Shown here piece by piece: positions 41,638-50,728 of a stretch of 60,153 bases of DNA (position 1 is the first letter of the stretch; each line of letters starts with the position of its first letter). Source of the stretch: Fimenecus sp045543095 (lineage in GTDB: Bacteria > Bacillota > Clostridia > Oscillospirales > Acutalibacteraceae); contig JAZQMC010000012.1 in the NCBI GenBank assembly GCA_045543095.1, positions 1 to 60,153 on the forward strand, in the 5' to 3' direction. Position numbers and translations under genes: made by a program. The notes beneath the pieces were generated by a model that did no database searches, was not told the DNA's origin, and saw nothing but the letters and a program-made list of their open reading frames with translations.

Positions 41638-42184
41638 AAAAGAGTTGCGAAAAATTCTTCGCAAGAAACGAAGAAGCATACCCAAAGAACAAAAAGCAAT
41701 ATATGACAAAGCAATAAGCGAAAAAATAATCGCAAGTGATTATTTTAAAAAGGCAGAGCAAGTGCTTATCTTTGCCTCAACTGACGAAGAATTTGACACA
41801 CGCTACATAATCGAACGGTGTCGAAGCGAGCACAAGCGGGTGTTTTATCCCCGATGCCTTGATAAAAACGGCAATATGGAATTTTTTAAGGTTGATTGCA
41901 TTGGCGATTTGCAATCAGGTATGAGAAATATTCTTGAACCTCTGCCCACCTGCAAACCATATAAACCAAAAGAAAATGACATTGTTATTGTCCCCGCCCT
42001 TTCCTGTGACAGACAAAAATACAGAATAGGCTACGGCGGTGGATATTATGACAGATTTTTAAAAGAATTTAACGGTGTGAGCTTATGCCCCTGTTACAGC
42101 GAAATGCTGACAGATACTTTGCCCGCCGATGAATATGATATTAAGGTTAGCATTGTTGCTACTGATAAGGAGGTATTACTGTGA
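41630..42184 (+). CDS. 5-formyltetrahydrofolate cyclo-ligase
   Basis: Converts 5-formyl-THF to 5,10-methenyl-THF with ATP, returning folate to the one-carbon pool that also feeds ThyX. The 184-residue protein has a basic N-terminus, LRKILRKKRRSIPKE, and the family motif VPALSCDRQKYRIGYGGGYY followed by DRFL. It overlaps the DJ-1 gene at the 5' end (ATGGATAA) and the mltG gene at the 3' end (GTGA), both coupling signals. Confidence 0.93.
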   Translation: MDKKELRKILRKKRRSIPKEQKAIYDKAISEKIIASDYFKKAEQVLIFASTDEEFDTRYIIERCRSEHKRVFYPRCLDKNGNMEFFKVDCIGDLQSGMRNILEPLPTCKPYKPKENDIVIVPALSCDRQKYRIGYGGGYYDRFLKEFNGVSLCPCYSEMLTDTLPADEYDIKVSIVATDKEVLL

Positions 42185-43872
42185 ACAGATTTTCAGACGG
42201 ATTTTCTGACAACAGTTACGAAGACCTTTTAAATGAATATGCAGGAGAAAGTCTTGGCAGTAAAACTGCAAAGCCTGTGGAAGAACCGGTTAAAAAAGAA
42301 GTTGCCCCTCCGGTTAAAAAGGTTACACCCAAGCCCGCGGTAAAACCCGAACCGGTTGCTGCGCCACTTGAAGAGCCTGTTTTTAACATTGACATTTCTC
42401 ATAAGAAAAAGCCACAGACTTCTTTTGAACTTGACCTTATAAAGCCTTTTGATGAGGTTTCTTCAACCAATAAAGTAAAGGAAGAGCCTTCGCAGAGCAA
42501 TACTATGGAATTTTCTGCAAGAAAAACTCCTCTTTACAAGCGTTACCCCACAGCAAAAGCGAATGAGGTTAAAGAGGATACCAATGTGCAGAATACAAAT
42601 CGCAAAAAAGCATCTCCCGTGGCGATTTTTGTTGCAAACACCATAAGAAAAATTGAAGCAAAGAAGAATTCTTCGGATAATTCAGAGCAAAGTGAAGATT
42701 ATGCACCTGCTCCCACCAAAAACAAGTTAGGTATTCTTTACAAGGTAAACGGCAAAACAAAAATAGACTGGAATATGCTTTCAGCACTCATCATCAATTC
42801 TTTCAAGAAAAACAAAAGTCAGTTCATTGTTTTTGGGTGTTGTTTCCTAGTAGCAATTCTTCTTTCTGCGGTGGCACTCAGTTGTATCAATGATGTTCTT
42901 GCAATCAACCGCAAGGGCGAAGAAACCGTTGAAGTTGTTTTACCAAATGATGCTGACACAAAAACTGCAGTTAAGGTGCTTGACGAAGCAGGACTTATTA
43001 ACAACAGTATCTTCTGTAATCTTTTCTTATCCCTTATGGGTGAAAAAGACACAGGATACTTGCCAGGCGTTTATTATTTCACCGACGATTTGGGCGTTGA
43101 AAAAATGATTGACCGCTTTAAAACAAGCAGTACACGTGGTGCTATGATTAGCGTTACAATCCCCGAGGGTTACACAATTGACCAGATTTTCCAGCGTCTT
43201 GAAAAGAACGACATCTGCACTGCAGAATCACTTTATAAAACAATTGATACCATCGACTTCAGCGAAGAATACTCATTTATTGCAAAAATTGATAATAAAG
43301 AAGAGCGTTATCACGCACTTGAGGGTTATATGTTCCCCGCAACTTATGAGTTTGAGCAAGGTGCAGACCCCGCAACAGTAATCCGCAAATTCCTTAACGC
43401 ATTCAAGAGCCGTTGGACAGAAGAATATGCGGCAAAGGCAGCAGAGCTTGGAATGACCACCGACGATATAATAAGACTTGCATCAATCATTGAAAAAGAG
43501 GGTGCAAATCATAAGCAATTCGGTCTTATTTCGTCAGTACTTCACAACCGTCTTAACCGTTCAGGTCTTTACCCCACACTTGACTGCGACTCAACAAAGG
43601 ACTATGTTATCAACACAGTTTCAAAGCGAGTTACCTCAACAGCAAAAATCAACGCTTACATTCTCGCTTATAACACTTATGAATGTGTTGGTCTGCCCGC
43701 GGGTGCAATCTGTAACCCCGGTGCAGATGCTATTGAGTCTGCCTTAAATCCTGATTCTACCCAATATTATTTCTTCAGACACGACAAAAACGGTAAAATC
43801 TATATGGCAGAAACCATAAGCCAGCACGACGCTAACGGCAGAACCGTTAATCAGGTAAACGCAGAGGATTGA
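42181..43872 (+). CDS. mltG: Endolytic transglycosylase MltG, transmembrane form
   Basis: Cuts nascent peptidoglycan glycan strands at the membrane. The 563 residues start at a GTG with AAGGAGGTATTACT before it. Residues 1-210 are cytoplasmic, charged and Pro/Lys/Glu-rich, with no fixed structure expected. One helix (about 218-240, FGCCFLVAILLSAVALSC) is followed by LysM-like and YceG domains outside the membrane. The catalytic Glu is in LASIIEKEG. Later YceG motifs are SSVLHNRL, YPTLDCDSTKDYV, NTYECVGLPAGAICNPGADA and TQYYFF. The long cytoplasmic tail is typical of Firmicutes MltG that couple to the divisome. A second MltG lies at 49796. Confidence 0.94.
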   Translation: MNRFSDGFSDNSYEDLLNEYAGESLGSKTAKPVEEPVKKEVAPPVKKVTPKPAVKPEPVAAPLEEPVFNIDISHKKKPQTSFELDLIKPFDEVSSTNKVKEEPSQSNTMEFSARKTPLYKRYPTAKANEVKEDTNVQNTNRKKASPVAIFVANTIRKIEAKKNSSDNSEQSEDYAPAPTKNKLGILYKVNGKTKIDWNMLSALIINSFKKNKSQFIVFGCCFLVAILLSAVALSCINDVLAINRKGEETVEVVLPNDADTKTAVKVLDEAGLINNSIFCNLFLSLMGEKDTGYLPGVYYFTDDLGVEKMIDRFKTSSTRGAMISVTIPEGYTIDQIFQRLEKNDICTAESLYKTIDTIDFSEEYSFIAKIDNKEERYHALEGYMFPATYEFEQGADPATVIRKFLNAFKSRWTEEYAAKAAELGMTTDDIIRLASIIEKEGANHKQFGLISSVLHNRLNRSGLYPTLDCDSTKDYVINTVSKRVTSTAKINAYILAYNTYECVGLPAGAICNPGADAIESALNPDSTQYYFFRHDKNGKIYMAETISQHDANGRTVNQVNAED

Positions 43873-43876
43873 TAAA

Positions 43877-45097
43877 ATGATTATACCCGAACTTTTAGCC
43901 CCTGCAGGTGACCGCGAAAGACTCGAAGCGGCACTAATGTATGGTGCTGATGCAGTATATTTGGGCGGTGATGCATTCGGAATGCGTGCTGCCCCACAGA
44001 ATTTTAATTTTGAACAACTTAAAAGTGCAGTTGATTTATGCCACGCAAAAGATGTTAAGGTATATCTAACCTGCAACACTCTCGCTAGAAATGACGAGAT
44101 TTTAAAGTTGCCCGAATATCTTGAAAAGTGGGCCGAAATCGGTGTTGATGCTTTTATTGTTGCCGACATCGGTGTGCTCTCTCTTTGCAAAAAATATGCA
44201 CCGAATGTGCCTGTTCATATTTCAACTCAGGCTGGCATTGTAAACTATGTTACCGCAAATGAGTTCTACAATATGGGTGCTACCCGCGTTGTTACAGCCC
44301 GCGAACTCTCTATGACCGAGATTGCAGAAATTCGTGCAAAAGTACCGAAAGAGCTTGAAATTGAGTGCTTTGTACACGGTGCTATGTGTGTTTCATTCTC
44401 GGGCAGATGCTTGCTTTCAAACTATCTTGTTAACCGTGATGCTAACCGTGGCGAATGTGCTCAGCCTTGCCGTTGGGAATACGCTATTATGGAGGTTAAG
44501 CGTGACGGAATGTATTTCCCCATTCAAGACAGTAAAGAGGGCACATACATTCTCAACTCAAAAGATATGTGTATGATTGAGCATATTCCACAGATGGTTG
44601 AAGCGGGAATTTCCAGTTTTAAGATTGAGGGCAGAGCAAAGTCCGCTTACTATGCGGCGGTTATTACAAATGCATACAGAGTTGCTATTGACGAATATCT
44701 TAAAAATCCGTCAAGTGATTATGTACCACCGAAATGGGTAATTGACGAGGTTTATAAAGTAAGCTACCGTGATTATTGCACAGGATTTTACTTTAACGCA
44801 CCCAATGAAGATGCAAACATAAGCTTTGAGGGTGGTTATAAGCGTCATTATGATGTTATGGCGGAGGTTAAGGAATGCCGTGACGGGTTCATTATTGCCG
44901 AGCAGAGAAACAAATTCTGCAAAGGTGATGTTTTGGACGCACTTCAGCCATCAACCGAGCCTGTTATTTTTACTGCAGAAGAGATTTTTGACGGCGACGG
45001 AAATGAGATTGAATCTGCACCACACCCGATGATGACAGTTAAAATAAAGAGCGATTTGGTGTTCCCGAAAGGTACGCTTTTAAGAAAAGAAAAATAA
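43877..45097 (+). CDS. Peptidase U32 family protein (TrhP/RlhA-like)
   Basis: A 406-residue cytoplasmic protein. Family motifs are ELLAPAGDRERLEAALMYGA, AVYLGGDAFGMRA, the U32 signature ECFVHGAMCVSFSGRCLLSN and the cysteines in GECAQPCRWEY, with SFKIEGRAKSAYYAA. U32 proteins such as TrhP and RlhA insert prephenate-dependent hydroxyl groups into tRNA or rRNA and need an iron-sulfur cluster. This length and the C-terminal beta domain (about 330-406) fit the TrhP branch. Old labels as collagenase are unlikely. It begins four bases after mltG. Confidence 0.9.
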   Translation: MIIPELLAPAGDRERLEAALMYGADAVYLGGDAFGMRAAPQNFNFEQLKSAVDLCHAKDVKVYLTCNTLARNDEILKLPEYLEKWAEIGVDAFIVADIGVLSLCKKYAPNVPVHISTQAGIVNYVTANEFYNMGATRVVTARELSMTEIAEIRAKVPKELEIECFVHGAMCVSFSGRCLLSNYLVNRDANRGECAQPCRWEYAIMEVKRDGMYFPIQDSKEGTYILNSKDMCMIEHIPQMVEAGISSFKIEGRAKSAYYAAVITNAYRVAIDEYLKNPSSDYVPPKWVIDEVYKVSYRDYCTGFYFNAPNEDANISFEGGYKRHYDVMAEVKECRDGFIIAEQRNKFCKGDVLDALQPSTEPVIFTAEEIFDGDGNEIESAPHPMMTVKIKSDLVFPKGTLLRKEK

Positions 45098-45104
45098 TAT
45101 TCTG

Positions 45105-45222
45105 TTTTCGCCTTCCCCACCGAGGGGAAGGTGTCTGCGTAGCAGACGGAAGGGGGGCTTGCATTGATACCCCCTCAGTCACTTCGTGACAGCTCCCCCT
45201 CAAGGGTGGAGCCTACTCATCT
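45105..45222. repeat. GC-rich multi-hairpin repeat, family D
   Basis: CCTTCCCC-accga-GGGGAAGG, GTCTGC-gta-GCAGAC and GTCAC-ttc-GTGAC occur in a row within unusually GC-rich DNA between the U32 gene and the yhhN-like gene. It is recognisable as a common intergenic palindromic element of Clostridia genomes. One copy is in the window. Confidence 0.7.
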
Positions 45223-45236
45223 GAGGAGAGTTATTT

Positions 45237-45986
45237 ATGGGATTTAAAATCTTATTAGCAAATTGCTATATTTTCTTTTTTATATTTGTTCCACTTTACG
45301 ACAAAGCATATTGGCCCGAGCCCACAAAAAAATCACTTGCTTGTAAAATGGTTGCGGCAACTGCTTTTGTGGGAATAGGTATTCTCGGTATGTTTATTAC
45401 CGGCAACAACTCACAATATGCAAATCTTATGATTATCGGTTTGCTTTTAGGTTGGTTTGGTGACTTATTTATGCACATTCCTCACCCGCCAAACAATCCG
45501 CGAATGTCGGTGGTTTACATAGGTGCGACAGGATTTTTAGTAGGGCATATTTTTTATGTAACCGCATTTGTAAAAACAACTGCATCATTAGTAACAAACT
45601 ATAAATTCTTTACAATACCCGAAATAATAGCATTTGCTGTTTTATTTGTAGCTTTTGCACTTATGCTTAAGCCTGTTTTCAAATTCCAATTCAAGAATTT
45701 GTTTATGCAGATTACATTGTACATATACAGTATGTTCCTACTTGTAATGCTCATTAAATCTTGTGTTTTTGGCATTACGTATTATATGGCAGGTGCAAAA
45801 AACGGCTTAATCGGTATGCTTATTCTTGTCATTGGCGGAATTTTCTTCTTTATCTCTGACTTAACTTTAGGAATTCGTCTTTTAGGCAGTGGCAAGGGCA
45901 ACAAGACAATTAAAACCATAAGTTTATATGCATATTTTATTGCACAGTTATTACTTTCAACATCAATTTTATTTATTGAGGCATAA
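45237..45986 (+). CDS. YhhN/TMEM86-type membrane protein (lysoplasmalogenase-like)
   Basis: A 249-residue integral membrane protein with about eight helices. YhhN family marks are LLLGWFGDLFMHI with the catalytic-type Asp, GATGFLVGHIFYVTAFVK and the C-terminal GGIFFFISDLTLGIRLLG with its conserved Asp, ending near YFIAQLLL. Characterised members hydrolyse the vinyl-ether bond of lysoplasmalogens, and plasmalogens are common in anaerobic Clostridia, so that activity is plausible but unproven. AGGAGAG precedes the ATG. It is followed three bases later by trmB. Confidence 0.82.
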   Translation: MGFKILLANCYIFFFIFVPLYDKAYWPEPTKKSLACKMVAATAFVGIGILGMFITGNNSQYANLMIIGLLLGWFGDLFMHIPHPPNNPRMSVVYIGATGFLVGHIFYVTAFVKTTASLVTNYKFFTIPEIIAFAVLFVAFALMLKPVFKFQFKNLFMQITLYIYSMFLLVMLIKSCVFGITYYMAGAKNGLIGMLILVIGGIFFFISDLTLGIRLLGSGKGNKTIKTISLYAYFIAQLLLSTSILFIEA

Positions 45987-45989
45987 AAA

Positions 45990-46661
45990 ATGAGACCAAG
46001 AAAAATTAAAAATTTAGATACAAGACGAGAAAACTGCAGTGATTTGAGAATTCCTTACACTCTGCCATCTTTCGATTTTCGCACCGATGATGAAAAAAGA
46101 GAATACTTTGACCTTAACGAAATTTTTGGTCGTTCTGCACCTGTAGTAATGGAAATCGGTTGCGGTAAAGGGCAATTTGTATGTGAATATGCCAAAAGAA
46201 ATCCCGACAAAAATATTCTCGCAATTGAATGTGTACCTACGGTTTTGGTTGAGGCTTGCGAAAAGGTTAAGGAAGAAAAAATAACAAATATCCGTTTTCT
46301 TGAAATGAAAGCCGAGTATCTTCCACTTTTTATAAGAGAAAAAACAATCTGCGAAATCTATCTTAATTTCAGCACTCCATACCCGAAATCACGCCACGAA
46401 AGTCACCGACTTACATATAAAGATTTTCTTGAAATCTATAAAACACTTCTTGTGGATAACGGTTTCATCGCACAGAAAACTGACAGTCAGGGATTTTTTG
46501 AGTATTCACTTGAGAGCTTTTCAAAAAACGGATTTGTGCTTTCAAATATTTCTCTTGATTTACATAACAGTGATTTTGAGGGTAATATTGTTACAGAATA
46601 CGAGCAAAAATTCGTAAGTCAGGGATTACCCATTTACAGACTTGAGGCAAGAATAAAATAA
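45990..46661 (+). CDS. trmB: tRNA (guanine-N7)-methyltransferase
   Basis: Methylates G46 in the variable loop of tRNAs. The 223-residue Rossmann protein has an N-terminal RPRKIKNLDTRRENC, the SAM site VMEIGCGKGQFVCEYAKRNP, IECVPTVLVEA and the family motif NFSTPYPKSRHESHRLTY. That last motif is a variant of the usual NFSDPWPKKRH..RRL. A C-terminal catalytic region (NIVTEYEQKF) ends the protein. It is followed by a strong terminator. Confidence 0.93.
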   Translation: MRPRKIKNLDTRRENCSDLRIPYTLPSFDFRTDDEKREYFDLNEIFGRSAPVVMEIGCGKGQFVCEYAKRNPDKNILAIECVPTVLVEACEKVKEEKITNIRFLEMKAEYLPLFIREKTICEIYLNFSTPYPKSRHESHRLTYKDFLEIYKTLLVDNGFIAQKTDSQGFFEYSLESFSKNGFVLSNISLDLHNSDFEGNIVTEYEQKFVSQGLPIYRLEARIK

Positions 46662-46678
46662 ATATAGTAAACATATAC

Positions 46679-46721
46679 AACAGACCGTTGATTTTTTAGT
46701 GAAAAAAGCGGTCTGTTTTTT
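46679..46721 (+). terminator. Terminator of the tmk-to-trmB gene run
   Basis: AACAGACCG (46679-46687) pairs with CGGTCTGTT (46709-46717), followed by a T-run. Confidence 0.85.
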
Positions 46722-46773
46722 ATTATGTAAATATGTTAGAATATTTTTATTATGGAAATAAGGTAGGGATTTG

Positions 46774-48258
46774 ATGAGTAACACTATTCAGGCTCAGAAC
46801 GAGCAAAAGCACGTGGGCAAAAGCGAATTTGTGCTTTATTTAATGGGCGTATTTTTTTACACAACAATGACGGGTATGGTTGGCGGTAACCGTAATGCGT
46901 ATCTCGTTAATGTTTTACGACTTACTGACGACCAAACATCTCTTTTTAATGTATTAACAGCAATCATTCCGTTTGTTCTTAACTTTTTTATTGTTATGTA
47001 TATTGACGGCAGAAGAATGGGTAAGAGTGGCAAATTCAGACCCATTGCAATGCTTGTTGCAATACCTATGGCAATAGTTATGATGCTTTCTTTTTGGGCA
47101 CCTCCCGGACTTTCTGACACAGTTCTTATGATTTATGTTGTTACTCTTGCAGTATTATGGGGTGTTTTCTGCACATTCGGTAACTCAATCAATATGGTTG
47201 CCAATGTTATGACACCAAACCTTAAAGAGCGTGACCAGGTGCTTTCTTTCCGCAGTATTGCCTCTGCAATCGGCAACTCTGCACCTGTTGTTATTGTTCT
47301 TGTGGTTGGTCTTATCTGGCACAAGGACAACACAAAGCTGATTGAAGCAGTAACAGGCACAAGTATTCGCAGTGTTGAGGGACTTCAATACATAATTTCT
47401 GCGGCACTTTGCGGTGTTGTTGGTATTATTACTGTTCTTCTTGGTATGAAAGTTGTTCGTGAAAGAACAGTTTATACCGCTAAAAAGAAAAACCCGCTTA
47501 TCGGTTTTGTTGATATTATTAAGAACAAATACGCATGGACAATTATTTTCTCTGAATTTTTAAAAAGCTTTCGCGGTATTTCAACTTATATGGAAGCATT
47601 TATGGCAGCGGCAGTTCTTGGTGATATTTCAAAGAAGATTCTTTTTGTGCTTCCCGTGGGTATCGGTACGGCAGTCGGTATGCTTGTAATCAACTTCCTT
47701 TTAAAGAAATTTGACGCTCGTCAGCTCTATATCGCAAGCGGTATCTATTCACTTTGTGCAAACTGTATTGCCTTTGGTGTGGGGTATGCTTATTTCACAA
47801 CAGGAAACTCTCTTTTACAGGTTGTATTCATTATTTTCTTATTCCTTATCGGTCTTCAGTTCGGTGCATCAAACCTTCTTCCAAGTATGTTCCAAGCTGA
47901 TGTTCTTGAAACCATTGAACTTAAAACCGGCAAGCGTCTTGATGCATCATTCCCCTTTGTTATCGGCATAGGCACACTTATCAGCGGTACAATCGCAAGT
48001 TATCTTGCACCGCAAATCCTTTATGGTGACGGCTCAATTATCGGCTATATTCAGCCGACAGACCTTGTGCCAACCCCTGTGCAGAGTCTTGACACAAAGA
48101 TTACACTTCTTTTCTTCTACACAATTATGCACGGTATTATGATGTTCCTTGCGGGTGTTCCGTTCTTCTTCTATAAGCTTACAGGTAAGACAAAAGAGGA
48201 TTATCATAATGCACTTCTTAAACAACGCGAAGAAATGGCAAAGGTTCAAGAGAATTAA
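46774..48258 (+). CDS. MFS transporter, glycoside-pentoside-hexuronide:cation symporter (GPH) type
   Basis: A 494-residue integral membrane protein with twelve predicted helices. Features of the GPH/MFS_2 family are the N-terminal FVLYLMGVFFYTTMTGMVGG, MYIDGRRMGKSGKFRP after helix 2 (conserved D..G..GR..P loop), LTPNLKERDQVLSFRS-like MTPNLKERDQVLSFRS and the central MFQADVLETIELKTGKR. It would import an oligosaccharide or glycoside with H+ or Na+. The ATG at 46774 with GGTAGGG before it is preferred over the adjacent TTG. It is monocistronic, and likely a partner of the glycosidases elsewhere in the window or genome. Confidence 0.88.
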   Translation: MSNTIQAQNEQKHVGKSEFVLYLMGVFFYTTMTGMVGGNRNAYLVNVLRLTDDQTSLFNVLTAIIPFVLNFFIVMYIDGRRMGKSGKFRPIAMLVAIPMAIVMMLSFWAPPGLSDTVLMIYVVTLAVLWGVFCTFGNSINMVANVMTPNLKERDQVLSFRSIASAIGNSAPVVIVLVVGLIWHKDNTKLIEAVTGTSIRSVEGLQYIISAALCGVVGIITVLLGMKVVRERTVYTAKKKNPLIGFVDIIKNKYAWTIIFSEFLKSFRGISTYMEAFMAAAVLGDISKKILFVLPVGIGTAVGMLVINFLLKKFDARQLYIASGIYSLCANCIAFGVGYAYFTTGNSLLQVVFIIFLFLIGLQFGASNLLPSMFQADVLETIELKTGKRLDASFPFVIGIGTLISGTIASYLAPQILYGDGSIIGYIQPTDLVPTPVQSLDTKITLLFFYTIMHGIMMFLAGVPFFFYKLTGKTKEDYHNALLKQREEMAKVQEN

Positions 48259-48273
48259 ATTAGTATAAAAGAT

Positions 48274-48305
48274 AGGACCTAATCCGAAAGGGTTGGGTCC
48301 TTATT
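48274..48305 (+). terminator. Terminator of the GPH symporter gene
   Basis: AGGACC (48274-48279) pairs with GGTCCT (48296-48301) with an inner ATCC/GGGT pairing, followed by TATTT. Confidence 0.7.
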
Positions 48306-48309
48306 TAAT

Positions 48310-48425
48310 GCAATGTCATCATAGAGGACATTAATAGGGATAGAACTCCTATTCTGTCCGCAAAAATATTTCTTCAATGAAAAAAACGGACAGACAAGTA
48401 TGTCTGTCCCTACGCGATTATTATT
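48310..48425. repeat. Cluster of small hairpins (GGACAGACA type)
   Basis: ATGTC/GACAT, AATAGG/CCTATT, GTCCG/CGGAC and GGACAGACA-agta-TGTCTGTCC occur within about 110 bases, ending CCCTACGCG. A related core lies in the hairpin loop at 24752-24782. The remaining 48426-48567 is AT-rich with no clear feature except the gene's ribosome site. Confidence 0.6.
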
Positions 48426-48567
48426 CAAACTTTTTATAAAGTATATCTGACTTTACATTTCGCATTTTACATTTAATATATTTTCCTGTTGACATTTGAC
48501 GAAAATCAAGATAAAATGAAGATGTAATATATACTTATATTATTATTTTTGTTTGAGGTGAATTATT

Positions 48568-49128
48568 ATGAAAAAATGTCCACAGTGTACACTCAATCTT
48601 GACGATAATGTTGCGGTTTGTCCAAACTGTAACTTTGTTTTTACAGAAGAAACAGTTGTTGACCCCGCAACCGCTTATAACACTATTCCTGTTCAACCCG
48701 TAGCAAACGAATATCAGGAAGCAAATCAGCAGACTCCTCCCCCACCATATCAGCAGGGCTACAACCCTTATGGTGCACCACAGGGTAAATACTGTCCTCG
48801 TTGCGGTAATTTGTGCGACCCTCTCGCCGCAATATGTGTAAAATGCGGAATGCCTTTCAACAATGCTCCCCAGCAGAGCTTTGATGATAACCCGTCAACC
48901 GGTCTTAAAATTCTTTGCTTCTTCTTCCCTATTGTTGCACTGATTCTTTATATTGTAAACAAAGATAAAAAGCCTGTAAGTGCAAAGGCTTACGGCAAAA
49001 TGGGTATTATCGGTTTCGCAGTAAGTATGGGTCTTTCAATTATTTCTTCAGTTTTAACAACCATATTAGGCTTTTCAGCAATGGACGATTATTATTACTA
49101 TTATCAAATAATGGCAAATCTTTTCTAA
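48568..49128 (+). CDS. Double zinc-ribbon membrane protein
   Basis: A 186-residue protein with a zinc ribbon at each end of the soluble part: CPQCTLNLDDNVAVCPNCNF (residues 4-23) and CPRCGNLCDPLAAICVKCGM (about 77-96). They are separated by a Pro/Gln/Tyr-rich linker. Two hydrophobic helices (about 116-134 and 148-170) and an acidic, Tyr-rich C-terminus with DDYYYYY follow. The architecture recalls the zinc-ribbon proteins of the 9-14 kb operon. No function is known. GAGGTGAATTATT precedes the ATG. Confidence 0.78.
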   Translation: MKKCPQCTLNLDDNVAVCPNCNFVFTEETVVDPATAYNTIPVQPVANEYQEANQQTPPPPYQQGYNPYGAPQGKYCPRCGNLCDPLAAICVKCGMPFNNAPQQSFDDNPSTGLKILCFFFPIVALILYIVNKDKKPVSAKAYGKMGIIGFAVSMGLSIISSVLTTILGFSAMDDYYYYYQIMANLF

Positions 49129-49138
49129 AAAAATCAAT

Positions 49139-49178
49139 CCCGTAATCTTATTGATTACGGGACTTTTTTTATTTTTTT
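49139..49178. terminator. Bidirectional terminator
   Basis: CCCGTAATC (49139-49147) pairs with GATTACGGG (49153-49161), with a long T-run that extends into the end of the leftward XRE gene. Confidence 0.85.
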
Positions 49179-49759
49179 TGCTTTATGAACTTAAGATACA
49201 TATATGCGGGAATTAAAAGAAAAACCACCCAAGCGATATTCCAGAGCGACAGCAGAATTCCGCTGACAACATAAACCGAGGCAGAAATCAGTGTTACTGC
49301 CAAAGTCATAAGAATTATTGAAAGTACCTTTTTATTTTCATGAATTTTTGATGCACAGCCAATGGCATAAGCGAAAACCAATGCAATCAAAGCCCACATC
49401 ACAGCCCACCATTTACCGCCAAGAATAATTCCGCCAACAACATAAACGGCAATTGCACCGAGTAAAAGCAATGGTGCTTTTTTAAGGTTTTCTTTTGCTT
49501 TGATTTGAATGTCTGTAAGAGAACTCTTCTCTGCGACGCCCTCTTTTTCTGCTTTTTTCTCATTACCTAAAAGCTCGTCAAGGCTTATGCCGTAAAGAGA
49601 AGCCAGGGCGATAAGGTTATCAGTATCGGGTGACGCCTCGGCACGCTCCCATTTTGAGATTGCCTGACGGCTTAACCCCAATTTTTCAGCCAAAGCCTCT
49701 TGGGACAATTTATTCTCTTTGCGAAGTTCAACAAGTCGGTCAGCGAGTTTAATGTTCAT
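49169..49759 (-). CDS. XRE-family regulator with C-terminal membrane helices
   Basis: A 196-residue protein. The N-terminal Cro/C1 domain (LADRLVELRKENKLSQEALA, EKLGLSRQAISKWERAEASP, DNLIALASLYGISLDELLGN) is followed by a charged linker and four hydrophobic helices in residues 95-190. This membrane-tethered XRE layout is common in Clostridia and often responds to envelope stress or antimicrobial peptides, although the signal here is unknown. The ATG at 49759 has GGAGGTATTCACT before it. It precedes no obvious target operon, and the gene behind it on the same strand is the lipoprotein MltG. Confidence 0.85.
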   Translation of the reverse strand: MNIKLADRLVELRKENKLSQEALAEKLGLSRQAISKWERAEASPDTDNLIALASLYGISLDELLGNEKKAEKEGVAEKSSLTDIQIKAKENLKKAPLLLLGAIAVYVVGGIILGGKWWAVMWALIALVFAYAIGCASKIHENKKVLSIILMTLAVTLISASVYVVSGILLSLWNIAWVVFLLIPAYMYLKFIKQKK

Positions 49760-49795
49760 AGTGAATACCTCCACCCTTTTACAAGGGAAGCTTTA

Positions 49796-50728
49796 TCAAT
49801 TTCCTGTTAATCTGTCTTTGTTTTCTTTCCAGAATTTATCGTGTTCTTCAAAGGTTTTAGAATATTTCGACTCATAAGGCGGGACTGTGCCTATTATAAA
49901 ATACAGGTATTCTGTATCGGCGGGATTCAATGCAGCCTCAATCGACGCCCAGCCCGGATTACAAATCGGCCCCGCCATAAGTCCTTTGCAACGATAAGTA
50001 TTGTAATAGTATTTGAAATGGTCAATTTTTTCGGGATAAATAAGTTCTATAACACCCGTGCAGTATTTAACCGTCGGGTCACATTGAAACTGCATTCCCA
50101 CATCAAGACGGTTATGAAGAACAGAAGAAATCATTGGTCTGTGCTCATTGAGTTTCGCTTCTTTTTCAATAAGTGAAGCGAGCGTAAGAATTTCGTGAAC
50201 AGTAAAGCCCGATTGCTGAACCCTTGCCATAAAAGTGTCATTAAGCCTTTGCTTTGTTCCGTTTAGAAACATTTTTATAATATCCTGCGGGGTTGCATTT
50301 TCGGGAATATCATAAGTAAGCGGGAAAATATAGCCCTCTAAATAAAAACACACATTATCAGCATTTTGCAGACTATTCAAAAACGGATATTGGTTCAAAT
50401 CAAGCCATTCTTTATAATTTTGTGCTGTTTTGAGAAATTCTTCTGATGTGCAGAAGCCTTTTTCCTCTAACAACCAAGAAATTCGCACAAGAGTATAACC
50501 CTCGGGAATTGTCACCTTCACCGTGGGAACCTGCGTTGTAGTTTCAGATGTTGAAACTTCACTATTGGATGGTAATTCGGTTGTGTTTTCAGTTGTATTT
50601 TCAGTTGTACTTTCAGTTGTCTGCTCGGTGGTCGAGGTGTCTTCTTCAATATTTTCATCATTTTTACAAGCCACAAGGCTAAACATAAAAGAAAACACAA
50701 GCAATAGTGAAATAATCTTTTTAAGCAT
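49796..50728 (-). CDS. Second MltG-type transglycosylase, lipoprotein form
   Basis: A 310-residue paralogue of the MltG at 42181. Instead of a transmembrane helix it carries a lipoprotein signal (lipobox SLVAC at about residue 20) and a Thr/Glu/Ser-rich linker with repeated TTENTTE units. The YceG catalytic domain follows, with VKVTIPEGYTLVRISWLLEE, YLEGYIFPLTY, the catalytic Glu in LASLIEKEA, SSVLHNRLDVGMQFQCDPT and YRCKGLMAGPICNPG, then AALNPADTEYLYF. The shortened N-terminus removes the divisome-facing cytoplasmic tail. AAAGGATTTCAA precedes the ATG. It is monocistronic or read just ahead of the XRE gene. Confidence 0.9.
   Translation of the reverse strand: MLKKIISLLLVFSFMFSLVACKNDENIEEDTSTTEQTTESTTENTTENTTELPSNSEVSTSETTTQVPTVKVTIPEGYTLVRISWLLEEKGFCTSEEFLKTAQNYKEWLDLNQYPFLNSLQNADNVCFYLEGYIFPLTYDIPENATPQDIIKMFLNGTKQRLNDTFMARVQQSGFTVHEILTLASLIEKEAKLNEHRPMISSVLHNRLDVGMQFQCDPTVKYCTGVIELIYPEKIDHFKYYYNTYRCKGLMAGPICNPGWASIEAALNPADTEYLYFIIGTVPPYESKYSKTFEEHDKFWKENKDRLTGN

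Noticed and set aside
43744..44190. 148-residue antisense frame over the mltG/U32 junction
   Set aside because: It crosses two well-supported genes, with no ribosome site or family resemblance.
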